In this document: one piece after another, positions 1 through 6,497 of the stretch
How positions within the stretch are numbered: position 1 is the first letter of the stretch
Layout: each line of letters begins with the position of its first letter
Origin: a virus
Strand: one strand, 5' to 3'
Length of the DNA: 52,816 bases
Virus record (IMG/VR): IMGVR_UViG_3300046517_000763
Coordinates: 1-52,816 of that record
Notes under the pieces: generated by a model
What the model was told of the DNA's origin: nothing
Seen by the model: the letters and a program-made list of their open reading frames with translations, nothing else
The model's database searches: none
Position numbers and translations under genes: made by a program

Positions 1-130
1 GATTATGTCCGAGGGGCCGAAGCTTTTCATGACTCGCTTAGACTCTTCGTACTGCGCGCGGTCCCCCTCGAAGAACTGAAAGCCGAAGGCGTCATGGATG
101 TTCGTCAGAAGGTTGATCTTGTCGCCCTGC
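1..130. repeat. Terminal repeat (contig end overlap), left copy
   Basis: Bases 5-130 are identical to 52691-52816. Extending outward, bases 1-3 also match and base 4 differs (t here, c at 52690). The repeat lies inside the DNA polymerase gene, whose frame continues correctly across the join. This is the usual mark of a circular assembly (circularly permuted or circular genome) and not a true direct terminal repeat, so unique length is about 52,690 bases. The one mismatch turns an ATG (Met) codon on the minus strand into ATA (Ile), which suggests a minor variant in the population or an assembly artefact. Confidence 0.95.
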
Positions 131-1818
131 GAAAAAATGTACTCGTCTATTTCCGCGAGCTTGAGTTTCAACATATCGGCATTCCCGCACTGCAAAAGCC
201 GATTGACGGCGGTGTAGCTACGGTCGCCCGTACGCTTCGCCGTGGGCGGCGGAAGATGCGCTCGCCGGCCAAGCAACGAAACGACGTAACCGCGCGACCG
301 CATCATCGCCGCAGCGCGCTTCTGCAAATGGCGCAAGTGGCCGGGCTCATTCGCGTCAGGACCCATGGCCTCGAAATAAAGATCGTAATAGCGTTTCGCT
401 TGGTCTACGGGAAGGCCGAGCTTTCGCGCCACGAGATTGATACCGCCGCCGAGCATGAGCGCTTGATTCAATGTTTTGCCTTTGTCGCGGTCGTCGGGGA
501 TGCCCATCTGATTCGCGACGGCTTGATGCGCGTCGATCGGAGGCTCTGCGTTGTAGCCATCCACGAGGGGTCTTAGATTGCCATACTCCGCGAGCAAGCG
601 GGGCTCGCACTGCGAATAGTCCACGTCACCCCAGATCATGCCCTCATCGGGGATGAAGACCGAACGCAATAGCGCACCGATCTCTTTATTGCGCTTATGG
701 AATTGTTGCACGTTGGGAGCCGAGCACGAAAGCCGCCCAGTCACGGTGCCGTGCTCATCGTCGTTTCGGAGCTGGTTATATTCGGGGTGGATTCTGCCGT
801 CGTGCAGAAAGTTTTCCGAGATAGGCGTCAACAGCAAATTAAAAAGCGTGCTGTATTCATTGACTTTGTTGATAAGCCGCCCGGCTTCCGAAAGCGCCAT
901 CCACTCTTTGGGGAAGCTTGGCAACCCATCGGGGTAGCGCGTCGTCGGCGCCGTCATGGGCCAATTCGTCACGCCGTGCGATTCAAAATAAGCGCGCTTC
1001 GATTGCCCCGAGCGCGTGTTCAAATCCTTCGGCAGTGCGGCCTGTGCTTGTTCCAGGCGCTCCTGCGCGATGCGCTTGACCTCGTGCAGCCGGTTCTCAT
1101 CGACGCGGATGCCGCGAACCGTCATCCGGTTGAGCACGGGTATCACACGGTTCTCGACGCGCCACACCTTCTCCAGCGTGCGGCCGTGATCGTCGGGGCG
1201 TAGGATCTCTTCAACCTGCTTGTGCCAGAGCTGCCACGTCGTCGTGCCATCGCCCTTGGCGTAGTCCACGACGAGGGGGTCGTCGCCGGCCGTGCGCCAG
1301 AGATTGCCCATCTGCTTCTTGTCTGGCTTGCCGCCGAAGAGGTTTGCAAGATGGTCGTAAAGCGGCTGTCCCTTCTTTGGCGCTACGCCCGCACGAGCGG
1401 CGCAAGCGTCAAGGCTGAAGGAGTCGGCATACTCATCGATGAGCGCGGCGTTCACCATGCTGTCAGTGAGGTTGCGGCCGAAATCGATGCCTAGGCGCGA
1501 CGCGAAGCGAAGATCAAACGCGAGATTGTGGCCGAGCACACGAAAATCGGAACGGCCCTTTAGGATGCGCGCAATCTCTATTTCGAGGGGGTGCGGATCG
1601 CCGCGCCAGCCATCGGCAGTTTGCGGGACTTCACACCCCTCGATGTTGCCGCCGCCCGCATGGCGTACAGGGATGTAGAATGAATCATCGGGTGCGGGGC
1701 CGAACGAAAAGACATGCCCGATGACGTGATTGTGTTGCCAGGAAAGGCCGCTGGTTTCGCAGTCGTAAACGAAAAGCTTCTCCGCTGCGAGGCGCTTCAG
1801 GCATTGTTCAAAGTTCAC
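1..1818 (-). CDS. polA: DNA polymerase I-type (family A) replicative polymerase with 3'-5' exonuclease, 5' part
   Basis: Replicates phage DNA. Joined with 52612-52816 it gives about 630 residues, the size of phage family A enzymes lacking a 5' nuclease. Exonuclease motifs are intact: DCETSGL (D19, E21), GHNLAFDLRF (about 96-105), and YAKGD (about 186-190). Polymerase parts are TGRLSCSAPN (about 360), motif A DYSQCEPRLLAEYG (D400) and a GRR..LP stretch near 518. Two sites are unusual. The O-helix (motif B) reads RDKGKTLNQALMLGGG, keeping R444 and K448 but lacking the usual aromatics. Motif C is NIHDAFGF, so the normal HDE is HDA, with the catalytic Asp576 kept. The GTG start at 1818 overlaps the upstream stop as GTGA; no in-frame ATG fits better. 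The gene is broken only by the contig ends, not by mutation. Confidence 0.95.
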   Translation of the reverse strand, partial: MNFEQCLKRLAAEKLFVYDCETSGLSWQHNHVIGHVFSFGPAPDDSFYIPVRHAGGGNIEGCEVPQTADGWRGDPHPLEIEIARILKGRSDFRVLGHNLAFDLRFASRLGIDFGRNLTDSMVNAALIDEYADSFSLDACAARAGVAPKKGQPLYDHLANLFGGKPDKKQMGNLWRTAGDDPLVVDYAKGDGTTTWQLWHKQVEEILRPDDHGRTLEKVWRVENRVIPVLNRMTVRGIRVDENRLHEVKRIAQERLEQAQAALPKDLNTRSGQSKRAYFESHGVTNWPMTAPTTRYPDGLPSFPKEWMALSEAGRLINKVNEYSTLFNLLLTPISENFLHDGRIHPEYNQLRNDDEHGTVTGRLSCSAPNVQQFHKRNKEIGALLRSVFIPDEGMIWGDVDYSQCEPRLLAEYGNLRPLVDGYNAEPPIDAHQAVANQMGIPDDRDKGKTLNQALMLGGGINLVARKLGLPVDQAKRYYDLYFEAMGPDANEPGHLRHLQKRAAAMMRSRGYVVSLLGRRAHLPPPTAKRTGDRSYTAVNRLLQCGNADMLKLKLAEIDEYIFSQGDKINLLTNIHDAFGFQFFEGDRAQYEESKRVMKSFGPSDII

Positions 1819-2378
1819 TGCGGCCCATCCTTCGGCAGCTCCAATTGCGTCCAGATCGGAGCGTGGTCGATGTCTTGCTTCTGCGCGGCGGCGCGCCACA
1901 CGTCGGAGGCCAGAGCGAGGCGCGCTACGGCCGGGATCGTATTGTCGGGCTTCAGGATATAGGTGCAAACAGCGATGAACGCGACGTCGGCGCCCATGCC
2001 GTTTTTCATGCCTACTTGAACCGTAACGATCTTCACGTCCTGCAATTCGGAATCGACGCGCCAATCGTGGAACGTCGGAGTGTCGAAACGCGAAGTCGGG
2101 AACACGGCCTTCGCGCATTGCTGCTTAACGTCGTCGTCGCTCCAGGTGTAGCCGTTTTTCAACTGCTGCGCCTGCGCGACCTTGCGGAGCGCTTCGGCTT
2201 TTTCCTCGTCGGCCTTGCGGCGTGCGGCCAGCTCTATTGCCGCCTCTTCACGCTGCGCATCGGCAACGGCGTCGATCTGCTCTTGCGCCTGGCGTTGCTG
2301 GTTGAGCCAATAGGCGCCGGGCACGGCACCGATGAGAAGGGCGAGGGCGAAGAGGCCCATTCGGTTGACGCGGGTCAT
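1815..2378 (-). CDS. Membrane-anchored coiled-coil protein, function unknown
   Basis: A 187-residue protein. Residues about 7-27 form one hydrophobic segment after a short basic N-terminus (signal anchor or uncleaved signal peptide). Residues about 28-80 are rich in Ala, Glu, Lys, Arg and Gln and should form a coiled coil. The remaining 100 residues look globular, with two cysteines. I do not recognise the family. A GAGGA ribosome site sits 8 bases before the ATG, which overlaps the stop of the upstream gene as ATGA; its own stop overlaps the DNA polymerase GTG start. The coupling suggests co-translation with the polymerase, possibly as a membrane-tethered replication or host-interaction factor, but nothing shows this directly. 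Confidence 0.8.
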   Translation of the reverse strand: MTRVNRMGLFALALLIGAVPGAYWLNQQRQAQEQIDAVADAQREEAAIELAARRKADEEKAEALRKVAQAQQLKNGYTWSDDDVKQQCAKAVFPTSRFDTPTFHDWRVDSELQDVKIVTVQVGMKNGMGADVAFIAVCTYILKPDNTIPAVARLALASDVWRAAAQKQDIDHAPIWTQLELPKDGPQ

Positions 2379-2584
2379 TCGTAAATCCTCGCCATGATCA
2401 TCATAAAACTAGGAGCGACGATAAGCCCGCTGAGGTAGTTGTCGGCCTCTTCTTCCGTAGGCTTTGCAGCCATGAAAACGCGCAAAGCTTCGCGCACTTC
2501 ATCCCGGCGGCGCGTTTGATCTAGGGTGCCAAGCTTCCCTATTGCTTGCAGTCTCAAGCCTGCGATTTTGCCTTGCGGGGTCAT
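2375..2584 (-). CDS. Small protein of unknown function (69 aa)
   Basis: Starts MTPQGKIAGLRLQAIGKLG and is mostly charged and helical, ending in a short hydrophobic stretch (LIVAPSFMMIMARI). A longer reading back to 2620 is possible, but the ATG at 2584 overlaps the upstream stop as ATGA, the rule for this block. It ends in a 4-base overlap with the next gene. Family not recognised. It belongs to the polymerase-proximal group of small early genes. Confidence 0.7.
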   Translation of the reverse strand: MTPQGKIAGLRLQAIGKLGTLDQTRRRDEVREALRVFMAAKPTEEEADNYLSGLIVAPSFMMIMARIYE

Positions 2585-2778
2585 GCGAGCTTGCCTCTGA
2601 TACGGTCCAAAATGCCCCATTGCTTAGCGCTCACGAAAACCGTCGCGCCGTATTTCTCGTACTTCTCGCGGAAATCAGCGATGAACGTCCGCTCCCAATC
2701 GCTCAGCAATTGCTCTGAGTCCTGCGCCATATCGAGCACTTCAGAAAGGGACGTTTCTTGGTCTTCGGTTAACGCCAT
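2581..2778 (-). CDS. Small acidic protein of unknown function (65 aa)
   Basis: Begins MALTEDQETSLSEVLDMAQD and ends ILDRIRGKLA. The first half is acidic and helical; the second half contains FREKYEKYGATVFVSAKQWGIL, reminiscent of small phage proteins with a C-terminal helix-turn-helix-like fold, but I cannot name the family. The ATG at 2778 is chosen because AGAGGA lies 8 bases upstream; an upstream alternative at 2802 lacks this. Its first 38 bases overlap the end of the upstream gene in another frame. Confidence 0.75.
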   Translation of the reverse strand: MALTEDQETSLSEVLDMAQDSEQLLSDWERTFIADFREKYEKYGATVFVSAKQWGILDRIRGKLA

Positions 2779-3049
2779 TGTCAATCCTCTTGTGTGCTTC
2801 AAGAAACGCGCGGCCGTTATCGGTTATGTAGAAGTCGCCGCGACAGCCACACCCGCACCCCTCAACCAAACCCCGGTTCAAAAGCATTCGCATTTTTGCT
2901 AATGCGAGTTTCGGGGGCGTTTCTTTCGGCATAGCGTGGGTCACGCTATTTTTGTACGCGTCGCCGAACCAATTGGCGGCCACAAAAGGCGGCATACGAG
3001 CTAGAAATTCTAAGATAGGAATCTCGGGAATATCCTTGCACTGAGCCAT
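2741..3049 (-). CDS. Probable small winged-helix-type protein (102 aa)
   Basis: Residues about 45-90 (KLALAKMRMLLNRGLVEGC then CGCRGDFYITDNGRAFLEAH) look like the recognition part and wing of a winged helix, with an unusual CGCGC cysteine cluster between them. DNA binding is an inference from this pattern. The ATG at 3049 has GGGGAA about 8 bases upstream and is the first gene after the structured intergenic region 3075-3208, so any regulation by that RNA would act first on this gene. The 3' end overlaps the next gene by 38 bases, more than the 4-base norm here. Confidence 0.7.
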   Translation of the reverse strand: MAQCKDIPEIPILEFLARMPPFVAANWFGDAYKNSVTHAMPKETPPKLALAKMRMLLNRGLVEGCGCGCRGDFYITDNGRAFLEAHKRIDNGVNRRPRNVPF

Positions 3050-3074
3050 TCACAAATTCCCCTAGAAGTTAGGC

Positions 3075-3208
3075 GGGGAGACTAGCGAATACGCTCGGCC
3101 CTAGTGGAAGGGATTCGCGTCGCGCCAGTCTCCCCATTTTGGGCGTGCAGATCAGGTTACTCTGCCCTTTGTCCGAGTTCTTGCATCGCTGCAAAAACCG
3201 CCCAAAAT
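3075..3208 (-). ncRNA. Candidate structured RNA: three-way junction plus long hairpin
   Basis: The 162-base gap 3050-3211 holds two abutting sets of inverted repeats. On the minus strand the first is closed by ATTTTGGGCG/CGCCCAAAAT (3208-3199 with 3145-3136). It contains TTGCA-GCGA-TGCAA (3194-3181, a GNRA tetraloop) and GCAGA/TCTGC (3165-3161 with 3151-3147), giving a three-way junction. The second starts at the very next base: GGGGAGACT/AGTCTCCCC (3135-3127 with 3083-3075), with inner GCGAAT/ATTCGC (3118-3113 with 3090-3085) and CCC/GGG. Neither has a U-tract, so a plain terminator is unlikely. P1 begins 3 bases after the stop of the upstream gene and the element ends 25 bases before the next start. 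Whether it is a cis-regulator, an RNA-processing site or a free RNA is open. Confidence 0.5.
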
Positions 3209-3211
3209 TCG

Positions 3212-4135
3212 CTAATACGCCGCGTCTTTCGAATCCTGCGGCGCTTCGGTCTTGGCCTCGGACTCTTCACCTTGCAGCGATTCTGCGTCCTTGATCTCGA
3301 CGCCCTGCTTTTTGAAGAACAAATACTGCTCGCGCAGAGAGTCAAAAAGGCCCTTGTCCTGCACAAAGCCGTCCGTCTGGAACCGGGGGATGTTGAATTC
3401 GCCCTTGGCGTTTTTCTTCACGACGGAATCGACGAGCACATAGACGCCATAGATAGGCCGGTTCATCTGCTTCAGCGTCGTGTTGAACGCACGGGCCGGG
3501 CCAAGCCCTGTGCGCTGGAACGACAACACGGCCGGCGACAGCTCGGGCTTGTCGGGGATCGTCACGACATAGGACATGATGATCGACGCGGCGGGGCCAT
3601 TGTCGTTCTCGTTGCCTGGATCCGCGGTACCGAACTCGGTTAGGCCCGATTCCCGCACATTGCCCTTAAGGTCGTACTCCACCGTCTTGCCGGATTTGAC
3701 CTTGACCTTGAACTTACGGTTCGGGATGTCCCAATGCACACAGTCTCGGGACTGCGCGAGGATGCCGCCGCCGTCGTCGCGCGGCCTCCAGAGAATGACC
3801 TGCTCGCTCGCATAGATCGGGATGACGCGAAACTTGCGGCCGAGCGAGGCGTTCTGGAGCAGGTGCCAATAGACGCCATCCGCGGCGCCTTGGTCGCGGT
3901 ACTCCTTGCATTGTGGGTTCAGCGCCTGTAGCAGCGCGATCCGAGGAACAGCGAAGGCCGAGTTTGTCAGGCCCTCCATCCCCTCGGAGGCGTAGTCCTT
4001 CATGAAGTCCGGGGCGGTGAGCGCGCCGGGCGAGTCGGATAGGGTGGCGACGTCTTTCTTTGACATTTGGGTCGGGCTTTCTGTTAAGAGGTCAATCCAT
4101 TTTATTGAACGAAACAGATTCACTGTAATATCCAT
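3212..4135 (-). CDS. Conserved phage replication-region protein of unknown function (about 284-307 aa)
   Basis: A soluble alpha/beta protein, not membrane-bound, with an acidic tail (about the last 40 residues are Glu/Asp/Lys/Gln-rich), the kind of tail common in single-stranded DNA-binding proteins. Internal marks are PDFMKDYASEGMEGLT, FAVPRIALLQ, VILWRPRDDGGGILAQSRD, PAASIIMSYVV and IYGVYVL. I recall similar proteins near family A polymerases in phages, but no function is established to my knowledge; an ssDNA-binding or recombination role is only inference from tail and context. Two starts are plausible: ATG 4135 (GGAAGG just upstream, overlaps the upstream gene by 44 bases) or ATG 4066 (MSKKDVATL), where conserved-looking sequence begins. 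Confidence 0.8.
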   Translation of the reverse strand: MDITVNLFRSIKWIDLLTESPTQMSKKDVATLSDSPGALTAPDFMKDYASEGMEGLTNSAFAVPRIALLQALNPQCKEYRDQGAADGVYWHLLQNASLGRKFRVIPIYASEQVILWRPRDDGGGILAQSRDCVHWDIPNRKFKVKVKSGKTVEYDLKGNVRESGLTEFGTADPGNENDNGPAASIIMSYVVTIPDKPELSPAVLSFQRTGLGPARAFNTTLKQMNRPIYGVYVLVDSVVKKNAKGEFNIPRFQTDGFVQDKGLFDSLREQYLFFKKQGVEIKDAESLQGEESEAKTEAPQDSKDAAY

Positions 4136-4460
4136 TAGACCTTCCGTACCAGCGGATATCGACGCTGCCTTTAATTGTGCGGAGTTTATAAAAGGTCCAC
4201 GTTTGACTTTCCGCTGGGTACTCGGGTTTTTTCACGTCCGGCGGATCATCGTTACTCGATGCCTCTTCGGCCATCAAAATCGGCGTTCCGATTAGATCGG
4301 CAAGGTCCCCGCTGATCGATTCGACGCGCACGTCTTCGCAGCAAGATTGGTAGTGATAAAGTCGAAATTTATCCCCATCGGCGGATGTAAAAACGATCTC
4401 TTCATCGTCGAGATTGCGAACGTCGCTAAGAGTTTTTCCCACAAGCGATGAAAATTCCAT
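4092..4460 (-). CDS. DUF7448 domain protein
   Basis: 122 residues. The pattern LVGKTLSDV, then YHYQSCCEDV, SGDLADLIGTPILMAEE, QTWTFYKLRT and GSVDIRWYGRSNGYYSESV matches the phage DUF7448 family (known as a family only, role unknown). The ATG at 4460 has GAGG 7 bases upstream. It lies between the 200-aa gene and the 300-aa gene in the replication neighbourhood; its 3' end overlaps the longer reading of the latter. The conserved Cys-Cys and the WYG..NGYYS patch are the likely functional surface. Confidence 0.85.
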   Translation of the reverse strand: MEFSSLVGKTLSDVRNLDDEEIVFTSADGDKFRLYHYQSCCEDVRVESISGDLADLIGTPILMAEEASSNDDPPDVKKPEYPAESQTWTFYKLRTIKGSVDIRWYGRSNGYYSESVSFNKMD

Positions 4461-4467
4461 TGGGGCC

Positions 4468-5070
4468 TCATTTCTTCTTCGTAAACGAAGTGTTCAATTG
4501 GACGTATACGGAAAACAAATCAGGGTCGAGCGATTTGCCTGTGTCCTGTTGCAAAGTCTGCGCGGTCTTGCCGAGCGTCGCGGCGTTGACCTGCTCTGTA
4601 ATGATGTCGCCAAGGTCATTGGCGCGGAGCCAATCCAATGCAGCGTCTTTCGTCTCGGCTTTGATCGAAGCGTAAGTGCGGTGCGTGATGGTGACGCGGC
4701 CGTAATTGGTGTTCTGGCTTGTCAATCCCTCCAGCTTGAACGCGCAGGGGATCGTGGCCTGCTTCATCGTCTCGACGGCTTCGGCGAGGGGCTTACGCAC
4801 TTCGTCAAAGGAATCCAGCAACATTTTCATCCGCGCGAAATCGCCAGCCAGCGCGCTCGACGGGATGGGGTTCAACGTCTCGCGCAGCTTGGCGTAATGC
4901 AGGCGCGGATCGTCTTCGCCGTCCACAAGCTCGGTCAGCAGGTTCTCGGGGTAGACCTTCGTCGTCGCATCGACCCAAAGCTTAAGGCCCTCGGTGAGCG
5001 GCGCAAGATCCTCAAGGATGTAGCGCGCTTTCTCCGCCGCGTTGGCGCGTTCTTGGACGGTGGCGGTCAT
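4468..5070 (-). CDS. Conserved phage protein of unknown function, replication region (200 aa)
   Basis: Helical N-terminal half (residues 1-60, then PSSALAGDFARMKMLLDSFDEVRKP) and a C-terminal part with GRVTITHRTYASIK, ALDWLRANDLGDIIT and NAATLGKTAQTL, ending in a Lys tail. The arrangement of a long helix plus a small terminal domain ending in lysines is common among phage replication or recombination accessory proteins, but I do not recognise a named domain. The ATG at 5070 overlaps the upstream stop as ATGA. Two genes upstream of the about 300-aa protein, with which it may work. Confidence 0.75.
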   Translation of the reverse strand: MTATVQERANAAEKARYILEDLAPLTEGLKLWVDATTKVYPENLLTELVDGEDDPRLHYAKLRETLNPIPSSALAGDFARMKMLLDSFDEVRKPLAEAVETMKQATIPCAFKLEGLTSQNTNYGRVTITHRTYASIKAETKDAALDWLRANDLGDIITEQVNAATLGKTAQTLQQDTGKSLDPDLFSVYVQLNTSFTKKK

Positions 5071-5345
5071 ATCTTCAATTCCTTGCCTAAGATTTTAATG
5101 GCGATGCCGCGCCTGGCGCGAGCCCTAAGCATCATGGCGAGATACATGCGGATGCGCGCCTTGGAGTGTTTGTCGCGGAACTTGGCGCAGCGCTCTTGCA
5201 CGCCGTTCTCCTTCGCAATTCGAAAAAGGTCCCGCTCCGAAAGGTGGCGCAGCGCGAGCGCTACTTTATCGCCGTTGTCCATCGACCATGCCGACGTGCC
5301 ATCGTCTTTCGTTGTGGGGTAAAATTGGTGCGCGGCGGGCTTCAT
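5067..5345 (-). CDS. Small basic protein of unknown function (92 aa)
   Basis: Strongly basic C-terminal two thirds (HLSERDLFRIAKENGVQERC, then Arg/Lys-rich helices to ILGKELKI), suggesting nucleic acid binding. The ATG at 5345 has AAGGAT 5 bases upstream and sits directly after the 16-base motif at 5351-5366 that recurs at 15047-15062. Stop and start couplings of 4 bases join it to both neighbours. Family unknown. Confidence 0.7.
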   Translation of the reverse strand: MKPAAHQFYPTTKDDGTSAWSMDNGDKVALALRHLSERDLFRIAKENGVQERCAKFRDKHSKARIRMYLAMMLRARARRGIAIKILGKELKI

Positions 5346-5665
5346 TGCTTATCCTTATTTAATCCTGGGGCGATTGTCAACAGGTGTTTATAGGTTTCGC
5401 CTTTTCGGACTTTATTGATCGCCCGGTAGGAAACACCGAATTTAATGGCGAAATGGCGGTTGGAGAGGGCCGAAGCGCGGATCTCCGCCACTTGCTGCGG
5501 GGTCAATCGGGCGTCGTTTCTACTGAATATGCGAGGGGGCAGATCGCCCACGCCTCGCGCGAAGCGCGCCAAGAGGCGCCTGCATGCAACACAAACCCCG
5601 CTACCATCGGTGCGGATCAACAGATTCTCCGGCCAGTCGTGCCCTCGGACGCAATGGGATTTCAT
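5342..5665 (-). CDS. Zinc-ribbon plus HTH protein related to HNH endonucleases but lacking the nuclease core
   Basis: 107 residues. The N-terminus CVRGHDWPENLLIR followed by CVACRR is a four-Cys/His zinc-knuckle typical of phage HNH proteins (known pattern). The C-terminus LTPQQVAEIRASALSNRHFA then FGVSYRAINKVRKG is the small HTH seen at the C-terminus of many homing HNH enzymes, and is similar in style to the HTH ends of the HNH genes at 34.3 and 46.8 kb. The HNH core itself is absent: between the two modules there are only about 30 residues. It is therefore either a decayed endonuclease or a DNA-binding protein assembled from HNH accessory parts. Coupled by 4-base overlaps on both sides. 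Confidence 0.75.
   Translation of the reverse strand: MKSHCVRGHDWPENLLIRTDGSGVCVACRRLLARFARGVGDLPPRIFSRNDARLTPQQVAEIRASALSNRHFAIKFGVSYRAINKVRKGETYKHLLTIAPGLNKDKQ
5351..5366 (-). repeat. 16-base element shared with 15047-15062
   Basis: The minus-strand sequence AGGATTAAATAAGGAT occurs here and at 15062-15047. Both copies lie just before a gene start (5345 and 15025) and both have TTGACA upstream (5380-5375 here, 15080-15075 there). Spacing to TTAAAT is 12 bases here, too short for a standard promoter, but 16 bases there. This copy is also coding (the GLNKD end of the upstream gene). It may be a shared ribosome-site or regulator-binding element. Confidence 0.45.
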
Positions 5666-5880
5666 CGCGGCATTGACGGGTGCGAAAAGGGGTAGGGATT
5701 TTGTTCATGCGGCAACGGTGTGAAGTTATCCGCAATCCGTTTGAGCGAAATGGCGATGGATGAAAGCACCACGAGGCTCGCGAACGCCGCGGCGCTATCG
5801 CTGGGCGGCGCTCCCGGCGGCTCGCTTCCGGGCTCGAATTGGTCGAGCCATTGGCGAAGTTTGGCGGGATCGAGGGTCAT
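5662..5880 (-). CDS. Small protein with one hydrophobic segment (72 aa)
   Basis: Residues about 28-45 (SAAAFASLVVLSSIAISL) form one predicted membrane segment, flanked by a Pro/Gly/Ser-rich stretch before and a basic/proline tail after. Probably a small inner-membrane protein; family not recognised. Overlaps both neighbours by 4 bases (ATGA). Confidence 0.65.
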   Translation of the reverse strand: MTLDPAKLRQWLDQFEPGSEPPGAPPSDSAAAFASLVVLSSIAISLKRIADNFTPLPHEQNPYPFSHPSMPR

Positions 5881-6059
5881 CGGGCGCGCCTAACGCTAAT
5901 TTTAGGCGGCAGACGCCAAGGTCGCCGCAGCCACGCTTTGAATCGTTGCCATCTGGTCGCGGGCTTAAATCGAACCCAACAAGCAAGCGTGATGGGTTCT
6001 TCTGCAATAGCGCGCGAAATGCGAATTTCGTCTGTTGCGCTGTGAAAATTGTAGGCCAT
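5877..6059 (-). CDS. Truncated LamG/concanavalin-like N-terminus fused to a basic tail (60 aa)
   Basis: The first 32 residues (MAYNFHSATDEIRISRAI, then EPITLACWVRF) match the first strands of a LamG/concanavalin-like fold and resemble the start of the full-length lectin at 42544 (MAYNFAVAHIAKTLSG then LACKVRM). The two genes also share nearly the same first 14 bases. After that the protein turns into a Trp/Arg-rich basic tail, with no room for the rest of the fold. It looks like a remnant of a duplicated fibre gene that has been kept open and coupled (4-base overlap with the next gene). A GGGC/pyrimidine leader with a hairpin (6070-6090) precedes it. Whether it makes a functional peptide is unknown. 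Confidence 0.55.
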   Translation of the reverse strand: MAYNFHSATDEIRISRAIAEEPITLACWVRFKPATRWQRFKAWLRRPWRLPPKISVRRAR

Positions 6060-6069
6060 CGGGCTAAAG

Positions 6070-6090
6070 GCGAGGGCTGCTAACCCTCGC
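6070..6090 (-). other. Short hairpin between regulator gene and LamG fragment
   Basis: GCGAGGG (6070-6076) and CCCTCGC (6084-6090) form a 7-base-pair stem with a 7-base loop in the 39-base gap between the stop at 6099 and the start at 6059. On the minus strand it is followed by CTTTAGCC, too few U residues for a confident intrinsic terminator. It could attenuate transcription or affect initiation of the next gene. Confidence 0.45.
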
Positions 6091-6098
6091 TCCTCTTG

Positions 6099-6458
6099 TT
6101 AGACGTCGGCGCCAAGGAAGCTTTGAAGCGCGGCGTAATTGCGTTCGATTGTGTCGCGGTGTGCGCCCACGGCGGCTTCACGCATGAAGGCTGGTAGCGA
6201 GGGGTGATCGATCCACGACATCGGCGCTTCCTCCAGACCGTGACACATTTGGGACAAGGCGTGCGGCGTAAGCCCTGCGGACTTCGCCAGATCGGCCCGT
6301 GTCTGTTCGGTATCGATCAGGTGCTTCGCGACGGCCTTGCCGAAATCGGTCAAAGGGCGCTTAACGCGCGGCGTTGCCGGCGCCTTCGCGGGCTTGTTCG
6401 GGTCAGCCTTGCGGCCGGGCTTCTTCTTGCCGTTGGCGGGGCTCGTGTCGGGTTCCAT
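6099..6458 (-). CDS. Helix-turn-helix regulator candidate
   Basis: 119 residues. Residues 1-35 are Lys/Pro/Ala-rich and probably disordered. Residues about 36-75 (LTDFGKAVAKHLIDTEQTRA, DLAKSAGLTPHALSQMCHG) fit a Cro/CI-type HTH, with the recognition helix near THPHALSQMCHG-like positions 63-74 as read here (LTPHALSQMCHG). A C-terminal helical part follows. It has its own promoter-like sequence (6469-6497) in one of the few real gaps of the early block, which supports a regulatory role: probable control of early or late transcription. Target sites are unknown; the iterons at 18 kb are one candidate. Confidence 0.65.
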   Translation of the reverse strand: MEPDTSPANGKKKPGRKADPNKPAKAPATPRVKRPLTDFGKAVAKHLIDTEQTRADLAKSAGLTPHALSQMCHGLEEAPMSWIDHPSLPAFMREAAVGAHRDTIERNYAALQSFLGADV

Positions 6459-6468
6459 TTCAAATCCT

Positions 6469-6497
6469 CTTATAATGGGTTGTTAAACGATTTGTAA
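6469..6497 (-). promoter_or_regulatory. Sigma-70-like promoter for the HTH gene
   Basis: On the minus strand TTACAA (6497-6492), a 17-base spacer and TATAAG (6474-6469) match the sigma-70 pattern (4/6 and 5/6). AGGATTT then leads into the ATG at 6458. The gap is AT-rich compared with its surroundings. Confidence 0.55.

Noticed and set aside
1-1818. Z-genome (diaminopurine) polymerase
   Set aside because: Considered because of the odd O-helix, but no PurZ, DatZ or MazZ-like gene is seen.
1-1818. Truncated or pseudogene DNA polymerase
   Set aside because: The apparent truncation is due only to the contig ends; joining them gives a full-length frame.
6471-6476. Perfect TATAAT on the plus strand as a rightward promoter
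   Set aside because: No -35 box at a fitting distance and no rightward genes follow; the minus-strand promoter in the same gap explains it better.
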